NCBI GenBank assembly: GCA_044370415.1 | Contig: JBILVO010000001.1 | Location: forward strand, 1-64,000 | Source of the DNA: CAMCQY01 sp044370415 | Lineage (GTDB): Bacteria; Planctomycetota; Planctomycetia; Pirellulales; UBA1268 | Direction: 5' to 3' | Length of the DNA: 64,000 nucleotides | In this document: in pieces, positions 10,104 through 20,000 of the stretch | Layout of the letters: each line of letters begins with the position of its first letter | How positions within the stretch are numbered: the stretch's first letter is position 1 | Made by a program: the position numbers and the translations under genes | The notes under the pieces: generated by a model | What the model saw: the letters and a program-made list of their open reading frames with translations, nothing else | What the model was told of the DNA's origin: nothing | Database searches by the model: none

Positions 10104-11363
10104 TTACGCCTTCCTTCCGTGCTTGGGCAGGTCGGTGTGGACGTCGGGGCCGAAGTAGCGGAGCGACACGAGCGGGCCCGGGCCGGTGTTCTCCACCGTG
10201 TAGCCAGCCGCGGCGGCGTCGGCCGAGATGAAGAGCTCGTCGCTGGTCATCTCGCCGAAGCGGATGAGCGTCGGGGTCGCCACGTCGTGCACGCCGACGC
10301 GGCCCTCGCCCTGCACCGTGATCCACCCGCTGGCGCCGGCATCCTGCACCGTGATCTTCGCGCCCGGCTCGAGGGTGAGCTCCTTCGCGCTGAAGAGCTG
10401 CCTGCCGTCGACCTGGCCGTAGACGATCCAGCGATCGTGCACCCCCTTGTCCGACCGCTTCTCGTCGAGGATCGGCTCGAGGTAGTTGCTCTCCTTGAAG
10501 TGGGTGTCGACGTTCTTCTCCCAGTCGAGTTGGCCGATGATGAAGTCGAGGTCCTTGTGCTTCTCCTTCGGCATGTCCTTGACGAGCAGGCTCCAGGGCA
10601 CCGCACGCCCCTCGACGAGCGACTGGAACATCGCGAACACGTCACTGCCCCACTGCGGCTCGTAGGTGAGCAGCGAGCCCGGGGCGTGCAGCACGCCGGG
10701 CGGAATCAGCCAGCCGGTGCCCCGCTTCAGGCGGTAGGCCTTGGCGAGGTCGATGATGCCGTTGTCGCCACGGTTCCAGTTCTCCAGGCACTTCCGCACG
10801 TCGGCCTTCGTGGTGCCGGGCTCGAGGCCCATGAAGGTGTAGGGGAAGTTGTTGTCGCAGTTGTTGTATTGCGGCGGGAAGTAGTAGCTCTCCGGCTTGC
10901 CCTCCTGGCCCACCAGCTTGGCGTCGTCGAACGACTGGTGCATGTGATGGGGGATCGGCCCCATGTTGTCGAAGAACTTCGAGTAGACCGGCCACTTCTT
11001 GTAGCGATCCCAGATCGCCTTGCCGACGAGCGTGCCCTTCCCCTCGGCCACGGCATCCCGCAGCATGAACCGCTCACCCTCGAAGACGGCCCACGACAAC
11101 CCCTCGTCGGGCACGCGGCCCTCGTTGGCAGCCTCGGTCGTGCTGGCGAACCACCGCTCGTCGATGCCGCCGCGGTCGAGGCCGTAGGCGTAGTAGTCGT
11201 CGGGATGGAGCCGGACCCGCTTGCCCGGATGGAGGAAGCTGCGCGGCACCCAGGTGGGCGAGAGCCGCAGGATTCCCTTGCCGGCGGACATCGCCCGCTC
11301 GAGGGCGGCGCCGGCGTTCTTGGCTTCGGGCAGACGGGCGGAGGTGCGGGTAGCGGTCGCCAT
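10104..11363 (-). CDS. Cupin-fold protein, class I phosphomannose isomerase-like
   Basis: A 419-residue protein with two cupin-type regions. The first carries clustered histidines (PIPHHMHQSFDDAKLVGQEG) that would bind metal, followed by the GWLIPPGVLHAPGSLLTY segment typical of type I mannose-6-phosphate isomerases. A C-terminal smaller cupin (about 320-400) includes LEPGAKITVQDAGASGWITV and LFISADAAAAGYTVENTG. The start at 11363 has an AAAGGGG-type ribosome site upstream. As first gene of the run with the epimerase and dehydrogenase genes it supports a sugar-acid or inositol-like degradation route. It might alternatively be a lyxose-type isomerase; the substrate is not readable. Confidence 0.82.
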   Translation of the reverse strand: MATATRTSARLPEAKNAGAALERAMSAGKGILRLSPTWVPRSFLHPGKRVRLHPDDYYAYGLDRGGIDERWFASTTEAANEGRVPDEGLSWAVFEGERFMLRDAVAEGKGTLVGKAIWDRYKKWPVYSKFFDNMGPIPHHMHQSFDDAKLVGQEGKPESYYFPPQYNNCDNNFPYTFMGLEPGTTKADVRKCLENWNRGDNGIIDLAKAYRLKRGTGWLIPPGVLHAPGSLLTYEPQWGSDVFAMFQSLVEGRAVPWSLLVKDMPKEKHKDLDFIIGQLDWEKNVDTHFKESNYLEPILDEKRSDKGVHDRWIVYGQVDGRQLFSAKELTLEPGAKITVQDAGASGWITVQGEGRVGVHDVATPTLIRFGEMTSDELFISADAAAAGYTVENTGPGPLVSLRYFGPDVHTDLPKHGRKA

Positions 11364-11535
11364 GGAAAACCCCTTTCGATGAGAACACGTGCCGGCAACG
11401 ACGCAGGAGCCGCGCACGAGCCGGAAGAGAAGGAGACCGAACTGGGATCAGCCGGACTGGAGCCAGAACGGAAGTTGTACGGCCCCTCAAAAAGCCCCGC
11501 AAGGAGCCGCAGAAGGCGGCCGCCACAGCCGGCGA

Positions 11536-12591
11536 TCAGGATCCGCCGTCGGGCCTGCCGCCTACGATTTCCTCGGCGAGCCGCCGCACCGACAGCGGGG
11601 CCGAACCCTCTGCCTTGTTGTTGATCGTGATGAAGGCGTCGCGGCCGGCCGCGGCGGCCGCCCTGGCGATCGCGGCCACCGCACGCCGCGTGGGCAGATC
11701 CTCCTCGACGAGCCGGTCGAAGGGAAAGTAGCCCGCCTTGGCGTCCTCGTAGCCGCGGCCGGCATGGAGATTCCAGCGGGCGACGACCGGCTGCCGTGCA
11801 TCGGGCCGCACGAGCCCGTAGGCGTCGGCCTGCTCGTCGGCCGGCGGCATCCGCGCATGGATCGCCAGGCAGGCCGCGCAGCCGGCATCGCCGATCGCCG
11901 CCGCGAATCCCGGCGTCACCAGCTGCGGGTCGCGAACCTCGACGGCGTAGAGCGGGCGACCCGCACGGCCGTCGGGCAGGCTCCGCGGCAGCATCGTGAA
12001 AAATGCGGCGAGCCGCGCGGTGAGCCGCGCCGGATCGGCGAGCAGGCGGCGGCCGAACGGCGGAAACTGGAAGACGAGCGGGCCCGCCCGGTCGCCGAGT
12101 CCGGCGAGCGCCGGCCGCACGAACGTGTCGACCGCCAGCCGGGCGTCGAGGAACGTCGGATTGTCGCGGGCAGCTTCGCCGGAGCCCGGCTTCCGCACCA
12201 CGGGGTCGGTGATCGCCGCCGGCGCCTTGACCACGAACCGGAAGTCGGCCGGCACGTGCGCCGCATACGCGGCGAACTCCGCAGCCGCCAGCGGCGCGTA
12301 GAACGTGCGGTCGAGGCTCACGGTGCGGAAGAGCGGATGCCGCGCATAGGCTGCGAGCCCGGCGCGGGCGAGCACCTGCTCGCTCGGCTGACTGTCCCGC
12401 CCTCCCGGTCCGCCGCTCCGGGCCGCATAGACCAGCCCCGTCCAGCCCGGGAACGACCAGCTCGACGTGCCCAGGTGGATCCGGCCGGGCAGCGTCGTGC
12501 CGAGATCGACCAGCGCCGCGTCGAAATCAGCCGGGTCGACGGCGTCGACGTCGCCGAAAAGCGGCAGCTGTCCCGGTGTCTGGCGTGCCAA
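11536..12591 (-). CDS. DUF72 (YecE-like) protein
   Basis: A 351-residue protein with the DUF72 pattern: HLGTSSWSFPGWTGLVY near the N-terminus, the TFYAPLAAAEFAAYAAHVP segment, FRFVVKAPAAITDP, and PLVFQFPPFGRRL. The function of the family is not established; it folds as a TIM barrel. The start is a TTG at 12591 with an AGGGTGA Shine-Dalgarno-like stretch 4-10 bases upstream; no in-frame ATG before the first conserved strand was found. It is divergent from the FAD/Fe-S oxidoreductase gene, separated by 157 bp. Confidence 0.85.
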   Translation of the reverse strand: MARQTPGQLPLFGDVDAVDPADFDAALVDLGTTLPGRIHLGTSSWSFPGWTGLVYAARSGGPGGRDSQPSEQVLARAGLAAYARHPLFRTVSLDRTFYAPLAAAEFAAYAAHVPADFRFVVKAPAAITDPVVRKPGSGEAARDNPTFLDARLAVDTFVRPALAGLGDRAGPLVFQFPPFGRRLLADPARLTARLAAFFTMLPRSLPDGRAGRPLYAVEVRDPQLVTPGFAAAIGDAGCAACLAIHARMPPADEQADAYGLVRPDARQPVVARWNLHAGRGYEDAKAGYFPFDRLVEEDLPTRRAVAAIARAAAAAGRDAFITINNKAEGSAPLSVRRLAEEIVGGRPDGGS

Positions 12592-12748
12592 GAATCACCC
12601 TGTGCAGGTTCGCGTCCAGGTTCGTGACCAGGTTCGTGCGCGCATCCCGCGGCATGGTAGCAGCCCCCGGACGCGCGGCGTTGCAGGCAGCCTTTCACGT
12701 CGAAGTGCGACGTGCGACACTGCCGCGGCTGCGCCGAGGACTTTTCCC

Positions 12749-15700
12749 ATGGCCACCACAACCTCCGCCGACCGACTCGCTCCGGCGCTGCGTGGGCTCG
12801 CTGCGCATCTCGAGGGCGAACTCCTCGTCGACGACCTCACCCGGACCGTCTATTCCACCGACGCCTCCGAATACCAGGAGCGGCCGCTGGCCGTGGCGCT
12901 GCCCGCCGCGGAGAAGGACGTCCGCGAACTGGTGCGGTTCGCCGCGGCGCAGCGGGTCGGGCTGATACCCCGCGCGGCCGGCACGTCGCTGGCGGGCCAG
13001 GTGGTCGGCGGCGGCATCGTCGTCGACATGGGCCGCCACCTGAGTCGGATCGTCTCGCTGGACGTGGAGCGGCGCCGTGTGCGGGTGCAGCCGGGCGTCG
13101 TCCGCAACGAACTCAACAGGTTCCTCGCGCCGCACGGGCTCTTCTTCGGCCCCGAAACCTCCACCGCCTCCTGGGCCATGATCGGCGGGATGGTAGGCAA
13201 CAACTCCTGCGGATCGAACTCGATCGCCTACGGCTCGACCCGCGACCATCTCGTTTCCGCCCGCGGGTTCCTGGCGGACGGCTCGGAGGCCACGTTCGGC
13301 CCGTGCTCGCCCGAGGAGTTCGCCGCGAAGTGCGCCGGCCCCGAGTCGCTCGAGGCCCGGATCCACCGCGCGCTCGGCGACCTCCTCTCCGACGCGGCCA
13401 CCCGCCGCCTCATCCGCGACTCCTTCCCGCGGCCTGAGGTCACGCGCCGCAACACCGGCTACGCGCTCGACGCCCTCATGGACGCCTCCTGCTTCGATCC
13501 GGCGTCGACACGGCCGTTCAATCTCTGCCGGCTCCTCGCCGGCTCCGAGGGAACGCTCTTCATCGGCGTGGAGTACGAGCTCGGCCTGATCCCGCTGCCG
13601 CCGCCGGGGGCGCTGCTCTGCGTGCACTGCAGCGACGTCGACGAGGCGCTGCGGGCGACGCTCGTCGTGATGCGGCACCGGCCGGCCGAGGCTGAGGATG
13701 CGTGCCAGCTCACCGGCTGCGAGCTGATCGACCGGAAGATCCTCGACTGCACGCGGAACAACGCGGCGCAGGCCCGCAACCGCGCGTTCGTCGTGGGCGA
13801 TCCGGGCGCGGTGCTGGTCGTGGAGGTGAAGCACGCCGACCCTGGCGCGGTGGCCGCGACGCTGCGGCGGATCGAGGACGACCTGCGCGGCGCGGGCCTC
13901 GGCTACGCCTACCCGGTGCTCGTCGGCACGGAGGGGGACAAGGTCTGGGAGCTGCGCCGCGCCGGCCAGGGGCTCGTCAACAACCTGCCGGGCGACGCCA
14001 AGCCGCGGGAGATCGTCGAGGACACGGCGGTCGCCGTCGCCGACCTCCCGGCCTACATCGCCGACTTCGACCGGCTACTCGCGGAGAAGTACGGCATCGA
14101 TTGCATCCACTACGCCCACGCCGGCGCGGGCGAGCTCCACCTGCGGCCGCTCTTCGACCTGCGTTCGCCGGCAGGGCTCGCGATGTTCCGCGCCGTGGCC
14201 ACCGACGTGGCGGCGCTCGTGAAGCGCTACCGCGGCAGCCTGAGCGGCGAGCACGGCGACGGCCGGCTGCGCGGCGAGTTCATCCGCACGATGGTGGGCG
14301 ACGACTGCTACCGGCTCTTCGCGCGGGTGAAGCGGGCGTTCGACCCGCAGGGCATCTTGAATCCCGGCAAGATCATCGACACGCCGCCGATGGACACCTC
14401 GCTGCGGATCCTGCCGGGGGAGCCCGAGCCGGTCTACGACACCGTCTTCCGCTTCGCCGACACCGGCGGCGTGCTTCGCGCGGCGGAGAAGTGCACCGGC
14501 GTGGGGCAGTGCCGCAAGTCGGCCGTGATCGGGGGCACGATGTGCCCGAGCTACATGGCGACGCGGGACGAGCGGCACACCACGCGGGCCCGGGCCAACG
14601 TGCTGCGGCAGGCGCTCTCCGGGCCGCCGGCCGCGGCGGACCCCTGGACGCAGCCGGAGATCGCCGCGTGCATGGACCTCTGCCTCTCCTGCAAGGCCTG
14701 CAAGAGCGAGTGCCCCTCCAACGTCGACATGGCCCGGCTCAAGGCCGAGTGGGAGCAGCACAGGCACGACGCGCGCGGCGTGCCGCTGCGCACCCGGCTC
14801 GTCGCGGGCTCGGCAGCCGCGATGCGGCTGGCCATGCCGGTGGCCTGGGCCTACAACCTCGCGGTGACCGCGCCGGGCCTCTCGAGTCTGGTGAAGCGGG
14901 CGGTCGGCTTCGCGGCTGGGCGGTCGCTGCCGCGGCTGCACAGCACGTCGCTCACGACGTGGCTCGCGCGGCGGCGGCGCGACGGCCCACGTTCCGCGCC
15001 GCTGGGCCGCGTGCACCTGTTCGTCGACGAGTTCACCGACACGCTCGACGTGCCCGTGGGCATGCGGACCGTCGAACTGCTCGAGGCGCTCGGCTACGAG
15101 GTGGTGGTGCCTAGGCACGTCGACAGCGGCCGGGCGCAGATCTCGAAGGGGCTCCTGCGGGAGGCCCGCGGCCTCGCCGCCCGCAACGTCGAGCTGCTCG
15201 ATCCGATCATCGACGACGACGCTCCGCTCGTGGGCGTCGAGCCCTCGGCGATCCTCGGCTTCCGTGACGAGTATCCCGACCTCGTGCCGCAGCCGCTGGC
15301 CGCGGCGGCGACGCGGCTGGCGGGCCGCACGCTCCTCGTCGACGAGTTTCTCGCCCGCGAGGCCGACCGCGGCCGGATCGGCGCCGACGCCTTCACCGAC
15401 GCGGCCCGGCGGATCCATCTGCACGGCCACTGCCACCAGAAGGCGCTCGCCTCGCTCGACGCCACCGTCCGCATGCTGTCGCTGCCGCGGCAGTGGTCGG
15501 TCGAGGTGATCCCCAGCGGCTGCTGCGGCATGGCCGGCTCGTTCGGCTACGAGCGGGAGCATTTCGAGCTCTCGATGGCGATCGGCGAGATGGTGCTCTT
15601 TCCCGCCGTGCGCGCTGCCTCGACGGACGATGCGATCGCGGCGGCGGGCACCAGCTGCCGCCACCAGATCAAGGACGGCACGGGACGCACGGCACTGCAC

Positions 15701-15754
15701 CCGATCGAGGTGCTCCACGCGGGCCTGCGACGGAACGCTGCCGCTCGGCAGTGA
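12749..15754 (+). CDS. FAD-binding and (4Fe-4S) oxidoreductase, YdiJ/GlcD-GlpC fusion type
   Basis: A 1001-residue two-part enzyme. The first half is a GlcD-type flavoprotein: FAD-binding type 4 domain about 40-215 (PRAAGTSLAGQVVGGGIVVD, then GGMVGNNSCGSNSIAYGST) and FAD-oxidase C domain about 260-545 ending SLSGEHGDGRLRGEFI and FDPQGILNPGKI. The second half is GlpC-like: cysteines around 581-600 (CTGVGQCRKS, MCPSY), a CLSCKACKSECPSN cluster at about 645-658, and CCG-type motifs HGHCHQKA (about 892) and SGCCGMAGSFGYE (about 922). The arrangement matches E. coli YdiJ, reported to oxidise D-2-hydroxyglutarate; D-lactate is an alternative substrate. Electrons would pass to the quinone pool. The start at 12749 is the only ATG close to the first conserved residues. 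Confidence 0.9.
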   Translation: MATTTSADRLAPALRGLAAHLEGELLVDDLTRTVYSTDASEYQERPLAVALPAAEKDVRELVRFAAAQRVGLIPRAAGTSLAGQVVGGGIVVDMGRHLSRIVSLDVERRRVRVQPGVVRNELNRFLAPHGLFFGPETSTASWAMIGGMVGNNSCGSNSIAYGSTRDHLVSARGFLADGSEATFGPCSPEEFAAKCAGPESLEARIHRALGDLLSDAATRRLIRDSFPRPEVTRRNTGYALDALMDASCFDPASTRPFNLCRLLAGSEGTLFIGVEYELGLIPLPPPGALLCVHCSDVDEALRATLVVMRHRPAEAEDACQLTGCELIDRKILDCTRNNAAQARNRAFVVGDPGAVLVVEVKHADPGAVAATLRRIEDDLRGAGLGYAYPVLVGTEGDKVWELRRAGQGLVNNLPGDAKPREIVEDTAVAVADLPAYIADFDRLLAEKYGIDCIHYAHAGAGELHLRPLFDLRSPAGLAMFRAVATDVAALVKRYRGSLSGEHGDGRLRGEFIRTMVGDDCYRLFARVKRAFDPQGILNPGKIIDTPPMDTSLRILPGEPEPVYDTVFRFADTGGVLRAAEKCTGVGQCRKSAVIGGTMCPSYMATRDERHTTRARANVLRQALSGPPAAADPWTQPEIAACMDLCLSCKACKSECPSNVDMARLKAEWEQHRHDARGVPLRTRLVAGSAAAMRLAMPVAWAYNLAVTAPGLSSLVKRAVGFAAGRSLPRLHSTSLTTWLARRRRDGPRSAPLGRVHLFVDEFTDTLDVPVGMRTVELLEALGYEVVVPRHVDSGRAQISKGLLREARGLAARNVELLDPIIDDDAPLVGVEPSAILGFRDEYPDLVPQPLAAAATRLAGRTLLVDEFLAREADRGRIGADAFTDAARRIHLHGHCHQKALASLDATVRMLSLPRQWSVEVIPSGCCGMAGSFGYEREHFELSMAIGEMVLFPAVRAASTDDAIAAAGTSCRHQIKDGTGRTALHPIEVLHAGLRRNAAARQ

Positions 15755-15773
15755 CGGCGCCGACGACGGCTCG

Positions 15774-17009
15774 TCAGGGCGTCATCACGGCCGGCTGGAA
15801 CCGCCCATCCTCGCGGTCGGCGGCAGGCCGGACGTGCGTCGGCGACGCTCCAGCGGCGATGCGGCCCGTCCACACCTCGTGCACGTGCCCGCCGACGCGA
15901 AGGTCGATCGTCCGCAGCGGAGCCGACGGGTGACGGGGGCCCAGCAGCCGTTCGCACGCGGCCATGACGTCCGCCACGCCGATGTCGAGCATCGTGGCGG
16001 TGCCGAGGGGCCAGCGTGTCTGCTCGGGCGGCTGCCCGCGCCGCAGCGTTGCCCGTGACGGCAGCACCCGTTCCGATCGCACCACGACGGCTCGCTCGCT
16101 GCGGGGATGCCACTGATTCGGGTCGGTGGGGCCGAAGAGCACGGCGACTGGAACACCCAGCGACGCGGCGACATGCGGCAGGCCGCTGTCGATCCCGACG
16201 CAGAGGTCCATCCGCGACAAAAGCGCGGTCACCTGGCGCAGCGGCACGCGGGACGAATGGTCGTGGACGTGCTCCGCGATCGGCGCGTCGAGGCCGGCCA
16301 CGATCTGCCCGTGCATCTCGCGATCGGCGGGGCCCCCGCAGAAAAACACCTCGCAGCCGCGGTCCCGAACGAGCCGGTCCACGAGCTCCGTCCAGCGGGC
16401 CGCGGGCCAGTGCTTCTCGCTGTTCGTCGAGCAGACGGCGAGAAAGACCCGCGGCTGCCCGTCTGGCGCGTCGGTGAGGGCCGCCTCGGCGACGGCGGCG
16501 GCGGCGGCCGGCACCCAGTTCTCGTTGTGTCCGTCATCCACGTCGCCGCCGTCGGCGCGGAGCAGATCGAGGTAGGACTCCGTCTGGTGACGGCCGGGCC
16601 GCAGGGGGATGCCGCGCGACAGGAGCCAGCCGCGGCCGTCCGTCACATGGCCGACCCGCCGGGGAATGCCCGCCAGCCAGGCGAGCACGCCGCTGGAGAA
16701 CGACCGCTTGAGGAGGTAGGCCCGATCGTAGCCGCGGGACCGCAGCCACCGCGCCTGGGCATGGATCTTCGCGATGGCGGACGGCATGAAGCGTCGCGAC
16801 CGCGGCGGCCGCGGCCAGCCGACGAGCGCGTCGTGGTACGGGCAGTCGGCCAGCATCGCGGCGGCGTGCGGCTCGACGAGCACGTCGATCACCGCGCGGG
16901 GAAACCGCCGGCGGAGGTTCCGCAGGAACGGAATCGCGAGCACGGTGTCGCCCAGGAATGCGTTGCCCACCACGAGGATGCGTTCACCGTCCGCGGATGC
17001 TGCTGGCAT
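15774..17009 (-). CDS. Glycosyltransferase family 9 (heptosyltransferase-like)
   Basis: A 411-residue protein with the ADP-heptose:LPS heptosyltransferase layout: N-terminal ILVVGNAFLGDTVLAIPFLR, a first Rossmann domain to about 170, then the C-terminal nucleotide-sugar domain with VFLAVCSTNSEKHWPAARW, FFCGGPADREMH and the family signature CVGIDSGLPHVAASLGVPV followed by LFGPTDPNQWHP. It would transfer a heptose or related sugar onto lipopolysaccharide core in the inner leaflet. The last 60 residues extend beyond the usual family end and are not recognised. It is convergent with the oxidoreductase gene (19 bp between stops) and downstream of bamA on the same strand. Confidence 0.85.
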   Translation of the reverse strand: MPAASADGERILVVGNAFLGDTVLAIPFLRNLRRRFPRAVIDVLVEPHAAAMLADCPYHDALVGWPRPPRSRRFMPSAIAKIHAQARWLRSRGYDRAYLLKRSFSSGVLAWLAGIPRRVGHVTDGRGWLLSRGIPLRPGRHQTESYLDLLRADGGDVDDGHNENWVPAAAAAVAEAALTDAPDGQPRVFLAVCSTNSEKHWPAARWTELVDRLVRDRGCEVFFCGGPADREMHGQIVAGLDAPIAEHVHDHSSRVPLRQVTALLSRMDLCVGIDSGLPHVAASLGVPVAVLFGPTDPNQWHPRSERAVVVRSERVLPSRATLRRGQPPEQTRWPLGTATMLDIGVADVMAACERLLGPRHPSAPLRTIDLRVGGHVHEVWTGRIAAGASPTHVRPAADREDGRFQPAVMTP

Positions 17010-17057
17010 GGCTGCGTGCGGGCGATCCGCCCGCCCCTCGTGTCTTCCGTGCGCCGG

Positions 17058-20000
17058 CTACCTGGCGAAGCCGACGAAGAAGCTGAAGAGCTGCTTGCTG
17101 TCGTACGGGGCGTAGACGACCGGGAAGGCGAAGTCGAGCGCGATCGGCGCCGGCCCCATGGCCGGGAGCGTGATCCGCAGGCCCACGCCGGGGGCCACGC
17201 GCATGTTGCTGATGGAGACGTTCGACTCGACCGTGCCGAAGTCGGTGAAGACCACGCCCCGCAACGAGTCGTCGGCCGTGATCGGAAACATGTACTCCAC
17301 GGTGTTGAGCCACTCGAACGGGCCGCCGATCACCGCCGCGGCCTGGGCCGAGCTCGTGGGCGAGGCGCCGGCCGGGGTCTGCCGCGGGCTCGCCCCGCGG
17401 AACGTGAAGCCGCGGATCGTGTTGTAGCCGCCCGCGAAGAAGTTGTCGTAGGCCGGCGTGTTGGGACCCGACATGCCGAGCACCGAGCCGATCGAGAGCA
17501 CGTGCCTCCCGGAGCCGTCGGGCCGCTCGTTGAGCAGGAAGTACTGCCGTCCCTCGAGGATGCCGCGCGGGTAGACGAACGTGCCGATCACCTGCTCGAA
17601 CTCGAAGGTGGCCAAGTGTCCCTGCGTCGGCAGGAACGGGCTGTCGCGGGTGTCGTGGATGAGACCGCCGCTGAAGCCGTAGACCGAGTTGGTGCCGAGC
17701 ATGTTTTGGATGGCGGGGGTGATCAGACGCGGGTTGTAGACGTCGACGCTCTCGCCACGGAAGCCGGTGTTCACGGAGAGATTGGGGGCGAAGGCGAACT
17801 GATAGCCCAGGCCGACACGGCCGCCGACCCGGCCTTCCGCCCAGTCGTAGAAGTAGCGTGTGTAGTAGGAGGCGCTCGTCGACAGGCCGATGCGGGTGTC
17901 GAAGAGGTAGGGCTCCTGGAAGGTCGCTGTGTAGCGCTGCAACTGCGTGCCGGGAGCCGCCTCGAGGCGGAAACGCTGGCCGGCGCCGCGGAAGGCCGTG
18001 CCGTTGCGGATGTCATCCCAGCTGGTGGGCAGCCGCGTGATGTCGAAGTTCTGCTCGTCGATGACGATGTTGCCCACGAGCCCGGCGTTGGAGTTCACGC
18101 CGGCACCGATCATGAGCCGGCCGGTCTGCGTCTCCTCGGCGTCGACGTCGACGACCACGTAGGGATCGTTGCCCGGAAACACCTGCAGCGGTTCGGCACC
18201 GAAGTTCGGCACCATGCCAGGCTGCGCCACACCGGGCTGCATCATGCCAGGCTGCATCATGCCAGGTTGCATCATGCCAGGCTGCGCCATGCCAGGCTGC
18301 ATCATGCCCGGCTGCGCCGCTCCGGGCTGCATGCCCGGCTGGAACTGCACCGGCGCCACGAAGCCCTGCCCCTGGGGCTGCGCCACGGGCTGGCCGAACG
18401 CGGGCGCCGGCTGCTGCTGGGCCACGTAGACCGGCTGCCGCGGCGCGGGCGCGACGGTGCGGGAATAGTCGACGGCATCCGGGCCCGTCGGCGCCAGCGC
18501 CGCACCGCCCCACGCCGGCTGCTGGGCCACCGGCTGCGGCTGCGGAAACGCGGGCTGGCCCACCGGGCTCTGGCCGCGCCACACCGGCTGCGCCGCCACG
18601 GCCTCCTCGCGGGCCGCCTCGCCGTCAGGATTCCATTCCCCCTCGAGCACGAGGTCGAGCACGGCCTCCTCGTCGTCGGGGCTCTGGCCGCGGAACCCGG
18701 GCCGCTTCGGATCGCGGGCGATCTGGGTGTCGCTCTCCTCGGGTTTGCTGAACACGATCCGCGGCGCCTGCCCCTTGGAGGCATCGGCCATGAAGAGGCT
18801 GCTGGCCTTGAGCCGCCGCTCGTCGTCGCGGAGCTTGCGGATGTCGAGAATGTCCCCCGGCCGCAGCGACAGGCGGTTGAGCACGGTGCTGTGCCGGGTG
18901 TGCGGATGCTCGCCACGGATGCGGACGTTGATCTTGCCCACGCGGTACCGCAGGCCCTCCTCGACGTTGTAGACGAGGTCGAGCTGCCCCGGCTCCTCGA
19001 GGAACCGCGGATCGGCGCGAATGTCGGCGAAGACGAAGCCGCGCCCGCCGTAGATGTCGCGGATCATCCCCAGGTCGGCATCCATCTTCGACTGGTTGAA
19101 GGGCTGGCCGCTGGTGAGCTTGAGGTCCCGCGCGATGAACTCGCTCTTGAACTTGCTGTTGCCCATGAAGGAGACGTTGCGCACGGTGTACCGCGGCCCC
19201 TCATTGATCACGAACGTGAGCATCGTCCAGTCGCGGTTGCCGCCGTTCACCACCTGCACCTCGCGGCCGACCTTGGCCTGGAAGAAGCCGAGGCTGCGGT
19301 AGTAGGCGGTGAGCGCCTCGATGTCGGCGTCGATCTTCGTGCGGTCGACGTCGCCGCCGAGCAGCCAGAGCACGCCCGGCTTCGACTTGATCTGCGTGAG
19401 CAGGCGGGCGTCGGTGGCGATCGTGTTGCCGACGAATCCCGTCCACAGCGACTTTCGGCTGCGGCCCTCGTCGATGAGGAACACCGCCCCCTTGTCGCCC
19501 GGCTTGCTCCCTTCGAGCGTCGTCACTTTCGCGCCGTCGTAGCCCTTCTCATGGTAGTAGGACTCGATCCTGCGGCGGGCCTCCTCCACGACGTAGGCGT
19601 CCATCGAGTCCCCCACCTCGATCTCGGCCTTCTTGCGGATCGTGCGGGTCGGCACCCGCTGGTTGCCCACGTAGGTGACGTGGCGGAGCATCGGACGCTC
19701 GACCACCTGGAAGATCACGACCACGCCCTCCTTCACCCGCACGTACTTGGGATGGACGTCGACGAACTTGCGGCAGCGATGCAGCGTGCGCACGTCCTCC
19801 TCGATCGCCTGGGCGTCGAAGATCTGGCCGGCCCGCGTCACGAGCTTCGGCAGCTTCGAGACATCTGTGGCGTGGTTGCCCTCGATCCGCACCTCGACGA
19901 TCCGATTCGACTCGTCCACAGGCGCCACGGTCGCAACCTGTGCCGGCGCCGCTCCGGGCATGACTCCCGGCACTGCTCCCGGCACTGCGCCCGGCACTGC